Of a stretch of 57,320 bases of DNA, positions 46,600 to 54,831 are shown piece after piece (the first letter of the stretch is position 1; each line of letters starts with the position of its first letter). The stretch is taken from assembly GCA_041687675.1 (NCBI GenBank), contig JAWLBM010000031.1:1-57320 (forward strand), given 5' to 3'. A program made the translations under genes and the position numbers. The DNA comes from JAWLBM01 sp041687675 (GTDB lineage: Bacteria > Pseudomonadota > Alphaproteobacteria > Rhizobiales > Pleomorphomonadaceae). The notes beneath the pieces were generated by a model. It saw only the letters and a program-made list of their open reading frames with translations, did no database searches and had not been told where the DNA came from.

Positions 46600-48500
46600 T
46601 GAGCGCCCTGGAAGAGCTCGATCCCGCCGCCTTCACGGACTATCTCGCCCGCCACGAGCAGAAGAGCCTGTTGCGCTTCCTCACCTGCGGCTCGGTGGAC
46701 GACGGCAAGTCGACCCTGATCGGGCGGCTGCTCTACGACACCAAGCTGCTGTTCGAGGACCAGCTCCGCTCGCTCGAGCGCGACTCGAAGAAGCACGGCA
46801 CGGTCGGCGAGGACATCGACTTCGCCCTCCTCGTCGACGGCCTCGAGGCCGAGCGCGAGCAGGGCATCACCATCGACGTCGCCTACCGTTTCTTCGCCAC
46901 CGACGTGCGCAAGTTCATCGTCGCCGACACCCCCGGCCACGAGCAGTACACGCGCAACATGGCAACCGGCGCGTCCAACTCCGATCTCGCGGTGATCCTG
47001 GTCGACGCCCGCAAGGGCGTGCTGACGCAGACCCGCCGGCACTCCTTCATCGTCTCGCTGCTCGGCATCCGCCACGTGGTGTTGGCGGTGAACAAGATCG
47101 ACCTCGTCGGCTACGACAGGGACGTGTTCGACCGGATCGTCGACGAATACCGCGCCTTCGCCGCCGACCTCGGCTTCGAGACCTTCGAGGCGATCCCGGT
47201 GTCCGCCCGCTTCGGCGACAACGTGATGGAGCGTGGCCCGAACCTGTCCTGGTTCGACGGCCCGACGCTGGTCCACCACCTCGAGACGGTCAACGTCGCC
47301 GACGAGACGCTGGCCAAGCCCTTCCGCATGCCGGTGCAGTGGGTGAACCGCCCGAACCTCGACTTCCGCGGCTTCTCCGGCACCATCACCTCGGGCACGG
47401 TGCGCCCGGGCGACCCGGTGGTGGTGGCGAAGTCGGGGAAGAGCTCGACCGTGAAGTCCATCGTCACCTACGACGGCGACCTCGAGGTGGCCGGCGCCGG
47501 GGAGGCGGTGACCATCACCCTCGCCGACGAGATCGACGTCTCCCGCGGCGACGTGCTGACCACGCCCGACGCGCGGCCGGAGGTCTCCGACCAGTTCGCC
47601 TGCCATCTCATCTGGATGGCGGACGAGCCGATGCTGCCCGGCCGGCCCTACCTCATCAAGCTGGCGACGAGGACCGTCGGCGGCCAGGTCACCGAAATCA
47701 AGCACAAGATCGACGTGAACAGCTTCAGCCACCTCGCCGCCAAGCAACTCGGCCTCAACGAGGTCGCGGTGGTGAACGTCGCCCTGGCCGAGCCGATCGC
47801 CTTCGACCCCTACAAGGTCAACCGCGACACCGGCGCCTTCGTCGTCATCGACCGGCTGACCAACCTGACCGTCGGCGCCGGCATGGTGGACTACGGGCTC
47901 AGGCGGGCGACCAACATCCACTGGCAGGCCCTCGACGTCAGCAAGGCGAGCCGGGCCGAGGCGAAGGGGCAGCAACCGGCGGTGGTCTGGTTCACCGGCC
48001 TCTCCGGCGCCGGCAAGTCGACCATCGCCAACCTCGTCGAGAAGCGCCTGCACTCGCTCGGCCGCCACACCTACACCCTCGACGGCGACAACGTCCGCCA
48101 CGGCCTCAACAAGGACCTCGGCTTCACCGACGCCGACCGGGTGGAGAACATCCGCCGCGTCGCGGAGACCGCGAAGCTGTTCGTCGACGCCGGGCTGATC
48201 GTGCTCGTCTCCTTCATCTCGCCCTTCCGCTCGGAGCGGCGGATGGCGCGGGACATGGTGGAGGCCGGCGAGTTCATCGAAGTGTTCGTCGACACCCCGC
48301 TCGCGGTCGCCGAAACCCGCGACCCGAAGGGCCTCTACGCCAAGGCGCGCGAGGGCAAGATCAAGCACTTCACCGGCATCGACAGCCCCTACGAGGCTCC
48401 GGAGACCCCGGAGATCCGCCTCGACACCACCTCCGCCACCGCGGAAGAACTGGCCGAGCGGATCGTCGAGCACCTGAAGGGGAACGGCTACCTGCGCTGA
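46599..48500 (+). CDS. cysNC: CysNC: sulfate adenylyltransferase GTPase fused to APS kinase
   Basis: 633 residues. Residues 1-440 are the CysN GTPase (Walker A GSVDDGKSTL, VADTPGHEQYTRNMATGASN, NKIDL) with EF-Tu-like beta-barrel domains; residues from about 460 are an APS kinase (GLSGAGKSTIAN, LDGDNVRHGLNKDLGF, DPKGLYAKAR). The fused enzyme produces APS and phosphorylates it to PAPS, the sulfonate donor for cysteine synthesis or, in NodQ-like copies, Nod factor sulfation; nothing here indicates nodulation. Strong hairpin terminator follows. Confidence 0.97.
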   Translation: MSALEELDPAAFTDYLARHEQKSLLRFLTCGSVDDGKSTLIGRLLYDTKLLFEDQLRSLERDSKKHGTVGEDIDFALLVDGLEAEREQGITIDVAYRFFATDVRKFIVADTPGHEQYTRNMATGASNSDLAVILVDARKGVLTQTRRHSFIVSLLGIRHVVLAVNKIDLVGYDRDVFDRIVDEYRAFAADLGFETFEAIPVSARFGDNVMERGPNLSWFDGPTLVHHLETVNVADETLAKPFRMPVQWVNRPNLDFRGFSGTITSGTVRPGDPVVVAKSGKSSTVKSIVTYDGDLEVAGAGEAVTITLADEIDVSRGDVLTTPDARPEVSDQFACHLIWMADEPMLPGRPYLIKLATRTVGGQVTEIKHKIDVNSFSHLAAKQLGLNEVAVVNVALAEPIAFDPYKVNRDTGAFVVIDRLTNLTVGAGMVDYGLRRATNIHWQALDVSKASRAEAKGQQPAVVWFTGLSGAGKSTIANLVEKRLHSLGRHTYTLDGDNVRHGLNKDLGFTDADRVENIRRVAETAKLFVDAGLIVLVSFISPFRSERRMARDMVEAGEFIEVFVDTPLAVAETRDPKGLYAKAREGKIKHFTGIDSPYEAPETPEIRLDTTSATAEELAERIVEHLKGNGYLR

Positions 48501-48528
48501 GCCGTCGCGCCGAGGGTGAAGGCGCGCG

Positions 48529-48554
48529 GGCCGCCCGGAGACATCCGGGCGGCC
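48529..48554 (+). terminator. Terminator of cysD-cysNC
   Basis: Perfect 11-bp stem GGCCGCCCGGA/TCCGGGCGGCC with loop GACA, followed by GTCTTATT, a short T-rich tail. It sits between cysNC and the convergent small gene ending at 48558 and could stop both. The 13 bases TCCGGGCGGCCGT (48544-48556) recur exactly in the hairpin at 18406-18418. Confidence 0.75.
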
Positions 48555-48557
48555 GTC

Positions 48558-48863
48558 TTATTCGGCCGCGCCGGTCTCGCCTGCCGCGCCGCGGTCGAGC
48601 AGGTCGGCGGCGACCTCCACCATGGTGAGGCAGCCGTCCTCCTCGCCCGCGGCGGCGGCGATGCGGGCCGCGTCCAGCGTCGCGAGCACGGCCTCGATCT
48701 GTTCCTCGTCGAGGCCTGTCCTGGCCGTCGCCTCTTCCATCGAGACCACCGTCAGGTCGGGCAGGCGGCCGGCGACCTCGGAGAGGCGGTCCGAGCAGGC
48801 GGCTGCGGCGGGTCCGGCCGCGGCGGCCAGGGCGAGGGCGGCTAGGATGGCGGCGGTTCTCAT
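48558..48863 (-). CDS. Small exported protein of unknown function
   Basis: 101 residues from the ATG at 48863 with AGGAG five bases in front (a GTG at 48866 would sit too close to it). Signal peptide about 1-22 (ALALAAAAGPAAAA). The mature part is acidic and helical: CSDRLSEVAGRLPDLTVVSM, GLDEEQIEAVLATLDAARIAAAAGEEDGCLTMVEVAADLL, with two Cys that may pair. I recognise no family; periplasmic location is likely. A weak EcfG-type promoter candidate lies about 60-80 bases upstream. Confidence 0.72.
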   Translation of the reverse strand: MRTAAILAALALAAAAGPAAAACSDRLSEVAGRLPDLTVVSMEEATARTGLDEEQIEAVLATLDAARIAAAAGEEDGCLTMVEVAADLLDRGAAGETGAAE

Positions 48864-48920
48864 CACGACTCCTTTCGTCGTCAGGGTCGGTCCGGCCTGC
48901 GAAGGCGGTTGCGGGCGGTG

Positions 48921-48945
48921 AACACGCCGCGAAGGAGGCTGTTCC
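48921..48945 (-). promoter_or_regulatory. Weak EcfG-type promoter candidate
   Basis: Minus strand GGAAC (48945-48941), 16 bases, TGTT (48924-48921). This has one mismatch to the alphaproteobacterial general stress consensus GGAAC-N16/17-CGTT. Placement about 60 bases before the small exported protein is suitable; chance occurrence cannot be excluded. Confidence 0.3.
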
Positions 48946-49022
48946 GGGACCCCTTGCGAGCCCGTGGCGGACGGGCGGGGCTATGGTGTATCACCGGGCC
49001 GGTTGGCGGCGGGGGAGCGGAC

Positions 49023-49772
49023 ATGGACGTTCGGCAGGTCGGGACGGAGGCGGAGCATGCCGGCGGCCGGCGCGATCCTGGCGGCATCCGCGGCATCCTG
49101 TTCGACAAGGACGGGACGCTGATCGACTACGCCCGCTCCTGGGGGCCGCTCAACGTCGCCGCGGCCCGCCACGCCGCGGCGGGGGATCCGGCGCTGGCGG
49201 AAAGGCTGCTCGCCGTCGGCGGCCACGACCCGGCAACCGGCTCGGCCCGCCCCGACAGCCTGCTCGCGGCCTCGCCGAACCGGGTGATCGCCGCCGCCTG
49301 GGTCGGGGCCGGCAGCCCCTTCGAGACCGACCGACTCGCGGCCGACCTCGACGCCCTCTTCGCGGCGGGGGTCGATGCCATGGTGCCCGTCACCGATCTC
49401 GCCGCCCTGTTCGCCCGCCTCGCCGGGCGGGGCCTGCGCCTCGGCATCGCCAGCAGCGACAGCGAGGCCGGGATCCGCGGGCTGGTCCGGCGCTTCGGGC
49501 TCGGCCCCCACGTCGACTTCGTGGCCGGCTACGACAGCGGCCACGGGGCGAAGCCCGACCCCGGCATGCTGCTCGGCTTCTGCCGCGTGACCGGACTCGA
49601 TCCGCGCCAGGTCGCCGTGGTCGGCGACAACAGCCACGACATGGAGATGGCCCGCGCCGGCGGGGCGGGCCTCAGGGTGGCGGTGCTGACCGGCACCGGG
49701 ACGCGCGAGACGCTGGCGCCGGCGGCCGACCTGTGCCTCGAGTCCGTCGAGCACCTCGCCGACGCCCTCTGA
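49023..49772 (+). CDS. HAD-family hydrolase, phosphoglycolate phosphatase-like
   Basis: 249 residues from the ATG at 49023 (GGGGGAGCGG upstream). HAD motifs: GILFDKDGTLIDYARSW with Asp28 nucleophile and Asp30, IASSDSEAGIRG (motif II Ser), Lys in GAKPDPGMLLGF (motif III) and VVGDNSHDMEMARAGG (motif IV). A helical cap sits between motifs I and II (C1 cap). Gph-like by motif order; the substrate may be phosphoglycolate or another small phosphoester. Confidence 0.9.
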   Translation: MDVRQVGTEAEHAGGRRDPGGIRGILFDKDGTLIDYARSWGPLNVAAARHAAAGDPALAERLLAVGGHDPATGSARPDSLLAASPNRVIAAAWVGAGSPFETDRLAADLDALFAAGVDAMVPVTDLAALFARLAGRGLRLGIASSDSEAGIRGLVRRFGLGPHVDFVAGYDSGHGAKPDPGMLLGFCRVTGLDPRQVAVVGDNSHDMEMARAGGAGLRVAVLTGTGTRETLAPAADLCLESVEHLADAL

Positions 49773-49790
49773 CGGGCGGTCGCCGGCGGC

Positions 49791-50123
49791 TCAGTCCTCC
49801 GGCAGCGGCTTGGCGTTGCCCTGCCGCCGCTCGACGCTGGCATTCTGGCCGGTCGAGGTGGACTGCGGCGTGCCCATCCCGCCATGGCCGCCCTCGGTGG
49901 ACGGCTTCTGCTGGTTCGAGGCGTTGTCCTGCCGCTGCTCGTTCTGGATCGCCTGCGAGTCGAGCCCGCGGGCCTGGTTGTGGCTCTCCGCCTTGTCGCG
50001 GTTGCTCAGCACCTGGTTCTCGCCGAGCACGTCGTCCACGCTGGATTCGGGCGTCATCGCACCCGCGCCCGAACCCTTGCCCTGGCTGCCCTTGCCCATG
50101 TGCTTCTTGTCGGCGTGCGCCAT
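49791..50123 (-). CDS. Hydrophilic low-complexity protein of unknown function
   Basis: 110 residues, nearly free of hydrophobic residues and rich in Gln, Asn, Ser, Gly and Lys (KKHMGKGSQGKGSGAGAM, NRDKAESHNQARGLDSQA, NASNQQKPSTEGGHGG). It is probably intrinsically disordered and cytoplasmic, like small hydrophilins made under stress. AGGACAACAGGG precedes the ATG. A GGAAC-N16-CGTT promoter lies about 60-80 bases upstream, and the next gene outward is a divergent HWE kinase. No family recognised. Confidence 0.7.
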   Translation of the reverse strand: MAHADKKHMGKGSQGKGSGAGAMTPESSVDDVLGENQVLSNRDKAESHNQARGLDSQAIQNEQRQDNASNQQKPSTEGGHGGMGTPQSTSTGQNASVERRQGNAKPLPED

Positions 50124-50178
50124 CCCTGTTGTCCTTTTTCCGTCCCGGTCGGCGGGAACCCGCCGGCTCTTCCCAGTC

Positions 50179-50203
50179 AACGGATCGGTCGCGGTGAGGT
50201 TCC
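50179..50203 (-). promoter_or_regulatory. EcfG (general stress) promoter of the hydrophilic protein
   Basis: Minus strand GGAAC (50203-50199), 16 bases, CGTT (50182-50179): an exact match to the alphaproteobacterial EcfG consensus GGAAC-N16/17-CGTT. Transcription would start near 50172, giving a leader of about 50 bases. The match is perfect and the position is right, so I rate it above the other motif calls. Confidence 0.6.
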
Positions 50204-50340
50204 CGGAAGGCCGGCGGGGGCCCAGAAATCCGGCAGCCGGTCGGCCGGGCCGGCGCGCCGGACGGACGGTGCGCCGTGAGCGGGTGTTGTTCCACGGCCC
50301 GGAACGCCCTAGGCTCGGCCCCTTGCAGCGGGTCGAAGTC

Positions 50341-52536
50341 ATGGCGCAGCACGGCCAGAGCGATACCCAGGATGCACCGGAGGGGATCCGGGAGCAGAAT
50401 CTCGACCTGCAGGCGGTCCTCAGGACCATGCGGCAGCCGCTGCTCGTTCTCGACGGCGAACTCGCAGTGGAGATCGCCAGCCGAGCCTTCTACACGACCT
50501 TCGACGTCGATCCCGCGACGACAGTGGCCCGCAATATCTACGACCTCGGCAACGGGCAGTGGGACATCCCGGACCTGCGGCGACTGCTCGAGACGATCCT
50601 GCCCGAAAGCGGCGAGGTGGCGGACTATAGGGTCGAGCACGACTTCGAGGGCATCGGCCGGCGCGTCATGATCCTGAACGCCTGCCGGATGGAGCGGGGC
50701 GGCCGGGGCGACCGGATCCTGCTGTCGATCGACGACGTCACGGCGCGGGAGCGGGCGCGCTGGGAACTCGAGGCGCACAGGGAGTACGCCGAGAAGATCG
50801 TCGACGCCTCGCGGGACGCCCTGCTGGTGCTCGGATGGGACCTCCGGGTGCGGACCGCCAACGAGACGTTCTACCGCGTGTTCGGGGTCGACCGCTCCGA
50901 AACGGAGGGGCGGCTCGTCTTCGACCTCGGCAACGGCCAGTGGAACATTCCCGAACTCCGCGAGCTGCTCGAGAAGGTCCTGCCCGGCAACGATGCCTTC
51001 GACGACTTCGAGGTCCAGCACGAGTTCGAGGGGATCGGCCGGCGGACGATGGTGCTCAACGCCCGCAGGATCGACCACATGCAGCTCATCCTGCTGGCGA
51101 TCGAGGACCAGACCGAAGCCCGCCGCGCCGATGCCGAGCTCAGGAACAGCGAGGCCCGGTTCCGGGCCTTCGTCGCCGCAAGCTCGGACGTCATGTACCG
51201 GATGAGCCCGGATGGGTCCGAGATGCGGTACTTCGACGGACGTGGAATTCTCTCGGACAGGGCGGAGACGGACGCCGCCTGGATGGACCGCCACGTCCAC
51301 CCGGACGACCGGGGGATGGTGAAGGCGGAGATCGACAGGGCGATCGCCGCGCGCGGCTCGTTCGCGCTGGAGCACCGCGTGCTGCGCGCCGACGACACGC
51401 TGGGCTGGACGTCCTCGCGCGCCGTGCCGATCCTGGACGAGGCGGGCGAGCTCGTTGAGTGGTTCGGCACCGCCAGCGACATCAGCGCCCGGCGCGAAGC
51501 GGAGGCCGCGCTGCGCGAGAGCGAGGAGCGGCTGAGCCAGTTCGGCGAGGCCTCGTCGGACGTGCTCTGGGTGAGGGGCGCCGAGAGCCTCGACTGGGAG
51601 TACCTCAGCCCGGCGTTCGAGCGGATCTACGGCATCGAGCGCAGTCTCGCCGGCGGATCCGGCGGCCTGCGGACGTGGCTGGACCTGATCGTGCCGGAGG
51701 ACCGCGAATACGCGTCCGCTCACATCGAGCGGACAGCACGCGGCGAGCGCACCGCATTCGAGTACCGCATCCGCCGGCCGGACGGCGAGATCCGCTGGCT
51801 CCGGGACAGCGACTTCCCCCTGTTCGACGCCTCGGGGCGAGTCGTGCGCATCGGCGGCATCGGGCGCGACACCACCGAGGAGAGGCGCACGTCCGACCGC
51901 ATGCAGGTGCTTCTCGCCGAGTTGCAGCATCGCAGCCGAAACCTGCTCGGGGTGGTCCAGTCCATCTGCGGCCGCACGCTCGCCGGCAGCGCGTCGCTCG
52001 ACGACTTCCGCCGGCAGTTCACGGACCGCCTGATGGCTTTGTCGCGCGTCAACGGCCTGCTGTCCCGGCTGGAGGACGGCGACCGGATCAGCTTCGACCA
52101 GCTCCTCGCGACCGAGCTCAAGGGACATGGGCTGACCGCGGAGGACGGGCGGGATCCGCAGGTCGAGCTGAGCGGCCCCAGCGGCATTTCCCTCCGCTCC
52201 GCGACCATCCAGACCCTGGCGCTGGCGCTGCACGAGCTCCTGACCAACGCGCTGAAGCACGGCGCCCTCAGCACGCCCGAGGGCCGCCTGCGCATCGATT
52301 GGCGCCTCGTCGACGGGGCCTCGCGGCTGCGCCTGGAGTGGCGGGAAACCGGGGTCCGGTTCGACCTCGGCGCCGAGGGGAAACGGGACGACGAAGGCTA
52401 CGGGCGCGAACTGATCGAGCGGGCGCTCCCCTACCAGCTCCAGGCGGAGACGAGCTACGAGCTCGGACCGGATGGCCTGCACTGCGTCGTGCTGCTGCCG
52501 GTGTCCTCCCGCTTCGGCGGGTCCGACGGCAGGTAG
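50341..52536 (+). CDS. HWE-family sensor histidine kinase with four PAS domains
   Basis: 731 residues, no transmembrane helix, so a cytoplasmic sensor. PAS domains at about 30-135, 150-260, 270-385 and 395-510. The first two are near-duplicates: YDLGNGQWDIPDLRRLLE (67-84) against FDLGNGQWNIPELRELLE (194-211), and HDFEGIGRR against HEFEGIGRR. The kinase core has phospho-acceptor His530 in LAELQHRSRNLLGVVQSI, N-box LALHELLTNALKHG (His631, Asn636) and W668-R-E670, the features that name the HWE family. Such kinases often feed PhyR or single-domain receivers; no cognate regulator is in the window. Ends in TAG. Confidence 0.9.
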   Translation: MAQHGQSDTQDAPEGIREQNLDLQAVLRTMRQPLLVLDGELAVEIASRAFYTTFDVDPATTVARNIYDLGNGQWDIPDLRRLLETILPESGEVADYRVEHDFEGIGRRVMILNACRMERGGRGDRILLSIDDVTARERARWELEAHREYAEKIVDASRDALLVLGWDLRVRTANETFYRVFGVDRSETEGRLVFDLGNGQWNIPELRELLEKVLPGNDAFDDFEVQHEFEGIGRRTMVLNARRIDHMQLILLAIEDQTEARRADAELRNSEARFRAFVAASSDVMYRMSPDGSEMRYFDGRGILSDRAETDAAWMDRHVHPDDRGMVKAEIDRAIAARGSFALEHRVLRADDTLGWTSSRAVPILDEAGELVEWFGTASDISARREAEAALRESEERLSQFGEASSDVLWVRGAESLDWEYLSPAFERIYGIERSLAGGSGGLRTWLDLIVPEDREYASAHIERTARGERTAFEYRIRRPDGEIRWLRDSDFPLFDASGRVVRIGGIGRDTTEERRTSDRMQVLLAELQHRSRNLLGVVQSICGRTLAGSASLDDFRRQFTDRLMALSRVNGLLSRLEDGDRISFDQLLATELKGHGLTAEDGRDPQVELSGPSGISLRSATIQTLALALHELLTNALKHGALSTPEGRLRIDWRLVDGASRLRLEWRETGVRFDLGAEGKRDDEGYGRELIERALPYQLQAETSYELGPDGLHCVVLLPVSSRFGGSDGR

Positions 52537-52730
52537 GCTCTGGACCCATCGAGAAATTCCCGAAGGCCGCGAACCCGTAAAGAACGGAGCCTTTGGCGAG
52601 CGCCCGGATCCGCGCTATCCTCATGGTCGCCATGGCCGTACCGGTCGATCCGGTCCATGACTGCCGACGGCGGTCTCCTGTCGGAGGGGTTGATCCTGCC
52701 TCCACGCCATCGACCGGAGGGCACGATGCC

Positions 52731-53492
52731 ATGTCCATTCTCGATGCCGCCAACCGGATGAAGGCCGATCGCATGCGCCAGGCGCTTGTGCAATCCAAGC
52801 GCAACAGCCTTTCCGTTCGCATTCCGGAGAACGTCGCGGACGACCAAATCTACGCGGGCATGGACCTCAGCCTGAAGGTCTGGGACGTGCTCAACGGGCT
52901 GATCGAGATCGCCTCGACGGCGAAGCTTGCCGTCGGCGCAAGTGGAGCCGCCAAGATCTCGCTGGAAGCGATCGCCGCCAACGAGGCCGCTGCGATCGCC
53001 GCAGCCGGCGCGGGTGCGGGAGGCAAAGTCACGGTCGCCCTGACCGCGGCCGAAGCGGTCACCCTGGCCGGGCCCCTCGTCGCCTATGTCGGGCTTTGGG
53101 TCGGCCTCGGGGCCCCGTACCTCGAGGCTCGCCAGAAGATCGCCGAGGATCGGGCCCGGAGGGGGGTAGCCCACGGCGTGCTGGTCGGTGCCTTCGGGCA
53201 CAGCCCGGAGCGAGCCCGCGGATTTCTGATGCGGCAAGGCGAAGGTCCGAACCATTGGGATCAGGGGGCCGCCGCTGTTGCGCAGAACTCCTACCGGATG
53301 GCGTTCATTGCAGGCTACAAGGAGGGACGTTCGATGTCGCAGGGACAGCGAAAAGTGTTCTGGAAGTTCTTTGCGACAACGCTCCGAAAGGAGAATGCCC
53401 GGCTTTGGGACAATGACTGGCAAGGCGATGTAATCTGGGATCGGTGGTTCTGGGAAGCCGGCACCGTTATGCAGAAGCACCACGTCAAATAA
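52731..53492 (+). CDS. Orphan protein with Ala/Gly-rich hydrophobic core
   Basis: 253 residues from the ATG at 52731 (GGAGGG a little far upstream). An N-terminal amphipathic part (MSILDAANRMKADRMRQ, SLSVRIPENVADDQIYAG) leads into a long Ala/Gly-rich hydrophobic region (about 65-130: NEAAAIAAAGAGAGGKVTVA, then LVAYVGLWVGLGAPYLEARQ). The C-terminal half has RGVAHGVLVGAFGHSPERARG, YRMAFIAGYKEGRS and an aromatic, charged end. I recognise no family. The coding sequence is clearly less GC-rich than its neighbours, and it lies on the 3' side of tRNA-Thr, so recent acquisition is plausible. Membrane or pore activity is only a guess from composition. Confidence 0.75.
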   Translation: MSILDAANRMKADRMRQALVQSKRNSLSVRIPENVADDQIYAGMDLSLKVWDVLNGLIEIASTAKLAVGASGAAKISLEAIAANEAAAIAAAGAGAGGKVTVALTAAEAVTLAGPLVAYVGLWVGLGAPYLEARQKIAEDRARRGVAHGVLVGAFGHSPERARGFLMRQGEGPNHWDQGAAAVAQNSYRMAFIAGYKEGRSMSQGQRKVFWKFFATTLRKENARLWDNDWQGDVIWDRWFWEAGTVMQKHHVK

Positions 53493-53622
53493 CAAATTGT
53501 TCGCCGGCCACCATCGGCTGTCTGTGCCTGCTCGGCTTGCCGCGAAGACCATGGGGGTGTTGGTGGATGCGCCAGGGCGAGGCGGCCGCTGTCGAGGGCG
53601 AGCGGCTGGTTGCCACCGCTTT

Positions 53623-53670
53623 CACACCCGGCGTTACCCTGAAAGGCACACCCGGCGTTACCCTGAAAGG
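53623..53670. repeat. Perfect tandem repeat, two 24-base units
   Basis: Units 53623-53646 and 53647-53670 are identical; the unit begins CACACCCGGCG and ends TTACCCTGAAAGG. No spacers, so not CRISPR-like. It lies in the 230-base gap between the orphan gene and tRNA-Thr, where no convincing gene is seen. Confidence 0.85.
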
Positions 53671-53721
53671 AGAGTGCCGTCCCGGCGCGTGGCGGAAGGG
53701 CATCCAGGGCCTCGATTTCCT

Positions 53722-53796
<75 letters not shown>

Positions 53797-53912
53797 GACC
53801 CGCGAGCATTAGCAACGGTCGGGGCGGGGCGCAACCGGGCGGTTCGGTCGCCGCGGCCGGACCGCGACAGAGAGGTCCGGGCGGCGTCCCGCATCGGGTC
53901 CACCCCCTTCGC

Positions 53913-54704
53913 TCAACCCTCCTGGCCCAGCGGGAAGACGAGCTCGAGCCGGGTGCCGCCCCCGTCCGACCGGGTGGCGAGGGTGCCGCCGATCGTCCGC
54001 GCCAGCGACTGCATCAGCCTGGAGCCCCAGGACGCCGCAGGTGCCGACCCGGCGCGTCCGGCGCCGAGGCCGTCGTCGGACACGACCAGGCTGACGCGGT
54101 CCCCTCCCGCGCGCGCGAGCACCACGCCGATGCGGCCGCGCCGGCCGTCCGGGAAGGCGTGCTTCAGAGCGTTCATCACCGCCTCGTTGGCGATCAGCAG
54201 GGCCGGCTGGGCGAGCGCCGCCGGAACCAGTATCCGCTGTCCCCGGAATTCCAGCGCGACCCGACCGTCTCCCGCGAAGGCATCCACCAGTTGCCGGCAG
54301 ACCCGATCGAGCAGCGTGTCCAGGCGGAGGTCGGGGCCGTCGGACAGCTGGAGACCGTCCTCCAGCCGAGCGATCGCCTGGATCCTCTGAACGCAGCGCG
54401 TGCAGTCCACGCCCGGCCGCCGCGCTGCCTCCGCCATGGTGGCGGAGGAAAGGATCTGCAGGCTGTTCTTGTACCGGTGGTGAGCTTCGCGAAGCAGTTC
54501 CTCGGCGGCCATGGGCCGGCCGCCCAGGTGCCGGGCGGCGGCCTCGATCAGGTCCTCGGCGGCGAGCCCTCGGCGCCTGGCGAGTTGGACGGCGAGCCGG
54601 GCGAGGACGGCGGAGGCGTCGTCATGCGGCCCATGGCCGGGCCGGCGGGCCCCGAGGCCGGGCCGACCGCGGGCCGGGTCGTCGATCGAACGGATCTTCT
54701 CCAT
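53913..54704 (-). CDS. HisKA_2-type sensor histidine kinase
   Basis: 263 residues from the ATG at 54704, which has GAGG about ten bases upstream (Met at 54713 is the alternative). The N-terminal 65 residues are a short helical region, no transmembrane segment. The H-box REAHHRYKNSLQILSS (His75/His76) is the HisKA_2 (EVHHRVKNNLQ) form; the catalytic domain carries NEAVMNALKHAFPDG (N-box), VVSDDGLGAG (G1) and a terminal GGGTRLELVFPL. Partner unknown. Divergent from the Crp/Fnr gene with 127 bases between, suggesting linked regulation. Confidence 0.87.
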   Translation of the reverse strand: MEKIRSIDDPARGRPGLGARRPGHGPHDDASAVLARLAVQLARRRGLAAEDLIEAAARHLGGRPMAAEELLREAHHRYKNSLQILSSATMAEAARRPGVDCTRCVQRIQAIARLEDGLQLSDGPDLRLDTLLDRVCRQLVDAFAGDGRVALEFRGQRILVPAALAQPALLIANEAVMNALKHAFPDGRRGRIGVVLARAGGDRVSLVVSDDGLGAGRAGSAPAASWGSRLMQSLARTIGGTLATRSDGGGTRLELVFPLGQEG

Positions 54705-54751
54705 CGAAGTCATCCTCGGCGCGTTGAAGGGCGGCAACCATGGCATGTGTC

Positions 54752-54780
54752 TTGACCGGCCGCCTTAACCTGTGTGGAAT
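54752..54780 (+). promoter_or_regulatory. Candidate promoter of the Crp/Fnr gene
   Basis: TTGACC (54752-54757), 17 bases, TGGAAT (54775-54780). Transcription would start near 54787, which excludes the early GTG at 54772 and supports the GTG at 54832 as the true start. Confidence 0.42.
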
Positions 54781-54831
54781 GTACCGGCGGTCCCGTGGGG
54801 GCGGAGGCTCGCGTCCCGGGGAGCGGCGTAC

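Noticed and set aside
53623..53670. CRISPR array
   Set aside because: Just two directly joined 24-base units with no spacers and no cas genes in the window.
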